From positions 2,356,001 through 2,420,000 of the forward strand of contig OZ245013.1 in assembly GCA_965223675.1 (NCBI GenBank): a stretch of DNA of 64,000 bases, read 5' to 3'. The stretch's first letter is position 1. Every line of letters begins with the position of its first letter. Positions 61,353-64,000 of this stretch are shown piece after piece. The DNA comes from JAGQKC01 sp965223675 (GTDB lineage Bacteria > Nitrospirota > Nitrospiria > Nitrospirales > UBA8639). Made by a program: the position numbers and the translations under genes. Under the pieces are notes generated by a model that was given only the letters and a program-made list of their open reading frames with translations, did no database searches and was not told the DNA's origin.

Positions 61353-61838
61353 TCAATCAACATGTTCCTGTTGCGAATTCGATACATGCCGCTGAATGGC
61401 GTTCAAAATTTCTTCGGTCCGTCCTGCCATCCCAGGAATCGTTCGCAACATGTGCGAACGAACTAATCGTTCTAAATCCACTAAAGTTCGAATGCCCAAA
61501 CGAAAATACAAGTCATGCACAAGATGCTCAGAAAATCCTGGAAGAGTCGTCCAGACCCTCACCTCACCCGGCAAGGGTGTCTTAAGTTCTTCATACGCCT
61601 GAATACGTCCTGACGACAAATACTCTTGTATTTTCGCGGCCAAATCTTTCCCCACCCCAGGAATAGATTGCAAGTCTCCTCGCTTTGCTATTTCATTCAC
61701 ATCTTCCTGTAACTCAAGTAAGGACTCTGCCGCTTTGCGATACGCACGGACTCGATAGGGATTTGAGTCCCGTCCGGAGAGTACACCTGCCATCGCATGA
61801 AAAAGACTAGCCAATTCCTGATTCCGATTGCCCATCAT
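61353..61838 (-). CDS. helix-hairpin-helix protein, PolX N-terminal-like
   Basis: About 161 residues. MGNRNQELASLFHAMAGVLS followed by NPYRVRAYRKAAESLLEL is the HHH_8 start of PolX-type DNA polymerases; IPGVGKDLAAKIQEYLSSG is a classic HhH motif, and LVRSHMLRTIPGMAGRTEEI a second. The polymerase palm and PHP domain are absent. It is a DNA-binding stand-alone form. The frame opens 53 codons further upstream, but that part is unrelated in composition and family members start here. Confidence 0.8.
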   Translation of the reverse strand: MMGNRNQELASLFHAMAGVLSGRDSNPYRVRAYRKAAESLLELQEDVNEIAKRGDLQSIPGVGKDLAAKIQEYLSSGRIQAYEELKTPLPGEVRVWTTLPGFSEHLVHDLYFRLGIRTLVDLERLVRSHMLRTIPGMAGRTEEILNAIQRHVSNSQQEHVD

Positions 61839-62076
61839 GTACACTCGTAAAGGTATATACCTTGAGTCTCTAGAATCATATTCTAAGGAAAATCCCTCTT
61901 CTGATCCATAAAAACTCGTTGTTCCTAACAGATTATTTCTGATCGTCTCTTTTACGTCCCAAGGCATCCAGGACGTTTTTATTGACAAGCATTTCAATGC
62001 TCCCGTAGGATGAAAAACTCATATTAGGGCAGAAATATTCAATTCGCATTCGCGATCATTGATCTATGGTCTGTGC

Positions 62077-62337
62077 ATGGACATTCAAGTCAACGGAGAG
62101 AGCCAAACACTCCAAGATGGCCTTACGGTCACCGATCTCCTCAATCAATTGGACATTCGTACCGAACAGGTCGCCGTCGAGCTCAATTTAAAAATTCTGG
62201 ACCGCAATGATTTCTCTCAATCGGTTCTGCAACATGGTGACACCGTGGAAATTCTGAGTTTTATTGGAGGAGGAGCTGAGGAGTCATCGCAAGAAAACCT
62301 CGTTTCTTATCAACCAACACTCAGAAAAGAAGGTTAA
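62077..62337 (+). CDS. thiS: sulfur carrier protein ThiS with C-terminal tail
   Basis: 86 residues from the ATG at 62077. The ubiquitin-like fold is clear (MDIQVNGESQTLQDGLTVTD, VAVELNLKILDRNDF, LQHGDTVEILSFIGGG). ThiS normally ends in Gly-Gly for activation by ThiF and thiocarboxylate formation. Here 20 residues (AEESSQENLVSYQPTLRKEG) follow the glycines, so processing or a tail-tolerant enzyme would be needed. It lies 10 bases before thiG. A TTG start six codons upstream is possible. No thiF or thiO is in the window, and no TPP riboswitch signature was seen upstream. Confidence 0.85.
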   Translation: MDIQVNGESQTLQDGLTVTDLLNQLDIRTEQVAVELNLKILDRNDFSQSVLQHGDTVEILSFIGGGAEESSQENLVSYQPTLRKEG

Positions 62338-62347
62338 TAATTAGACT

Positions 62348-63121
62348 ATGACAGACGACCATTTAATGATTGCCGGACGAGAATTTAAGTCTCGCCTCTG
62401 GGTTGGGACCGGAAAGTATAAAGATTTTCATGAAACCAAAAAGGCCATCGACGCGGCTGGGGCTGATGTGGTAACCGTCGCCGTTCGCCGAGTCAATATT
62501 ACTGACAGAAATTCAGAAAATCTTCTAGATTACTTAGACCCAAAAGACTATACGATTCTTCCAAACACCGCTGGCTGTTATACGGTTGAAGATGCTCTTC
62601 GTTATGCACGACTCGCTCGAGCGGCCGGTGTTTCAGACCTCGTCAAACTCGAAGTCATTGGTGATGAGCGTACTCTGTTTCCTGACACCGCAGGACTGAT
62701 CGAAGCCGCAAAGATTCTTGTTAAGGAAGGCTTCATCGTCTTACCTTATACCAATGACGACCCCATCGTCGCGCAAAAACTTGTTGATGTTGGCTGCCCA
62801 GCTGTCATGCCATTAGCCGCTCCAATTGGTTCAGGACTCGGTATTCGTAACCCTTATAATTTAAAAATTATTCTTGAAACAATTAAAGTTCCGATTGTCG
62901 TCGATGCCGGCGTTGGAACGGCATCGGATGCAGCCTTAGCTATGGAGTATGGCGCAGATGCCGTTTTGATGAATACGGCTATCGCTGGAGCCAAAGACCC
63001 CATCATGATGGCCGAAGCCATGAAATTAGGGATTGATGCGGGACGATTAGCATATAAAGCTGGCAGGATCCCAAGAAAACTCTATGCAACGGCAAGTAGC
63101 CCGATAGAAGGCATGCTCTAG
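62348..63121 (+). CDS. thiG: thiazole synthase ThiG
   Basis: 257 residues, a TIM-barrel enzyme forming the thiazole phosphate from DXP, dehydroglycine and ThiS-thiocarboxylate. The Schiff-base lysine is Lys100 in SDLVKLEVIGDERTLFPD. Other blocks: GTGKYKDFHET, ITDRNSENLLDYL, NTAGCYTVEDALRYA, LPYTNDDP, PLAAPIGSGLGIRNP and VDAGVGTASDAALAMEYGAD. It directly follows thiS. Confidence 0.97.
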   Translation: MTDDHLMIAGREFKSRLWVGTGKYKDFHETKKAIDAAGADVVTVAVRRVNITDRNSENLLDYLDPKDYTILPNTAGCYTVEDALRYARLARAAGVSDLVKLEVIGDERTLFPDTAGLIEAAKILVKEGFIVLPYTNDDPIVAQKLVDVGCPAVMPLAAPIGSGLGIRNPYNLKIILETIKVPIVVDAGVGTASDAALAMEYGADAVLMNTAIAGAKDPIMMAEAMKLGIDAGRLAYKAGRIPRKLYATASSPIEGML

Positions 63122-63124
63122 GAT

Positions 63125-63245
63125 TATAATGTAAAGTTAAAAATGCAAAATGTAAAATTATGCAAGAGCAAGAATGGAGAAATCGTTCATCTAAAAGCTT
63201 TTCTCTTCATTTTTCAATTTGAAGTTTGCACTTTTAATTTTTTCT
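63125..63245. repeat. long imperfect AT-rich palindrome between thiG and thiE
   Basis: Left arm TTAAAAATGCAAAATGTAAA and right arm, on the other strand, AATTAAAAGTGCAAACTTC and AAAATGAAGAGAAAAGC pair imperfectly. The total length is about 120 bases. It resembles the hairpin at 29958-30030. It may act as a terminator-like or mRNA-stability element between the two thi genes. Confidence 0.5.
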
Positions 63246-63254
63246 AGCGCTTGA

Positions 63255-63887
63255 ATGACCGAAAAAATTCTCCCTCGCCTGTATGTCGTCACCAACCGTC
63301 ACCAAACACCTCAACGCCCCCTTCGTTTGGTCGTTCAAGAAACACTTCGTGCAGGAACAAAATTTGTTCAGCTTAGAGAAAAAGATCTCGACACATGTCA
63401 ATTGTTAAGCCTCGCCAAAGACTTGCTCCCTGATGTTCATCGACATCATGCGATACTTCTAGTGAATGATCGGGCTGATATCGCACAATGCATTGGTGCC
63501 GATGGCGTTCACTTACGATCCAACAGTTTACCCATACCGCACGTACGACGGCTTCTAGGCCCACAGGCATTGATAGGTAAGTCTACTCATTCTCTAGACG
63601 ATGTTCTTGCCGCAGAAGCTGAAGGGGCTAATTTTCTTGTCCTTGGCCCAATTTTTGATACCCCTTCCAAGAGGTCCTATGGCCCCCCCCTTGGATTAAG
63701 GGTATTGGAAGAAGTCTGTAAACAATGCTCAGTTCCCATTTATGCCATAGGGGGAATGACTCCAGAACGAGTGAGAGAGGTCAAACTTGCAGGAGCATAT
63801 GGAGTGGCCGTCATCTCTGCCATACTGGAATCCATGAATATCGCATCTGTCACTCGCCAATTCGTCAATGCACTTGAACCTTCATAA
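63255..63887 (+). CDS. thiE: thiamine phosphate synthase ThiE
   Basis: 210 residues, a TIM barrel joining HMP-PP and thiazole phosphate to thiamine phosphate. Motifs: LYVVTNRH, FVQLREKDLD, LLVNDRADIAQCIGADGVHL, IGKSTHSLDD, FLVLGPIFDTPSKRSYGPPL and YAIGGMTPERV. The two serines or threonines of the phosphate-binding region are present. Third thi gene of the run, separated from thiG by the palindrome. Confidence 0.97.
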   Translation: MTEKILPRLYVVTNRHQTPQRPLRLVVQETLRAGTKFVQLREKDLDTCQLLSLAKDLLPDVHRHHAILLVNDRADIAQCIGADGVHLRSNSLPIPHVRRLLGPQALIGKSTHSLDDVLAAEAEGANFLVLGPIFDTPSKRSYGPPLGLRVLEEVCKQCSVPIYAIGGMTPERVREVKLAGAYGVAVISAILESMNIASVTRQFVNALEPS

Positions 63888-63935
63888 GTCAAGTCTTTCT
63901 TCAACAATGAGTAGCATTTATACAGATGTCCTCGG

Positions 63936-63965
63936 TTGACCCTTTTGAAAATCGAGTGATAAGAT
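63936..63965 (+). promoter_or_regulatory. sigma-70 type promoter candidate at the right edge
   Basis: TTGACC, 18-base spacer, TAAGAT. It points rightward to a gene beyond the window. The spacing is acceptable and the -35 is good. Confidence 0.4.
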
Positions 63966-64000
63966 ATTTTTACTTCTGACAGTTCGCATGGCTTGAGAAA

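Noticed and set aside
61998..62076. TPP riboswitch upstream of thiS
   Set aside because: I looked for the CUGAGA and ACCUGA-type conserved elements here and before thiE and found neither.

Overview
The window looks like chromosomal DNA from a Gram-negative, respiring bacterium of intermediate G+C, roughly 45-50 % by eye. It has outer-membrane assembly (BamD), a TonB-dependent receptor, a complete system I cytochrome c maturation operon and the ffh-rpsP-rimM-trmD-rplS-rnhB-yraN block. Gene content and style (bactofilins, YggX-like protein, DUF748, PF04392-type binding protein, sigma-54 regulator, many degenerate intergenic repeats) would suit a Nitrospirota/Nitrospira-like lineage. There is no rRNA gene to prove it, so the placement is inference.

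Layout. 1-3.2 kb: ispH (cut by the left edge), a FabH-type ketosynthase and bamD. 3.2-12.4 kb: cytochrome c maturation, with ccdA and a TlpA-like thioredoxin on the minus strand and ccmA-B-C-(CcmE/CcmD-like)-E-F-G-H-I on the plus strand. 12.4-15 kb: a CopD-like membrane protein and two bactofilin paralogues with a dispersed repeat between them. 15.2-17.4 kb: a PqqC/CADD-like diiron-type oxidase coupled to a PqqD-like/methyltransferase fusion, the most suggestive uncharacterised enzyme pair here. 17.4-33.1 kb: Ppx/GppA, a YggX-like protein, YqgE, a large hybrid sensor kinase, a second heme-oxygenase-fold protein with a divergent small ORF, an AmpG-like MFS protein, a DUF1295 protein and a 1021-residue DUF748 protein. 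33.3-36.8 kb is a decayed patch: an IS5-type transposase remnant with 52-bp direct repeats, a membrane-anchored protein, EcsC, a tiny lipoprotein ORF and a CPBP-like pseudogene. 36.9-40.7 kb: four exported proteins in a row, one a sulfatase.

41.8-43.3 kb: speD plus an EamA-type transporter, bracketed by a 177-bp direct repeat. 43.5-50.7 kb: a likely sensory/transport locus (TonB receptor, PF04392-type binding protein, membrane histidine kinase, sigma-54 activator) with a good sigma-54 promoter match and no ABC permease or ATPase. 51.9-63.9 kb is housekeeping: ffh to yraN, ftsE-ftsX-envC-ctpA for division-linked peptidoglycan hydrolysis, a lone RAM domain, a PolX-type HhH protein, and thiS-thiG-thiE.

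Across the window runs a dispersed, non-coding, roughly 355-bp repeat with imperfect terminal inverted repeats beginning TATAGC: three full copies, one 5'-truncated copy, one 84-bp minimal copy and one 5' fragment. It behaves like a MITE or a structured intergenic repeat. No tRNA, rRNA, CRISPR array or intact insertion sequence was seen.
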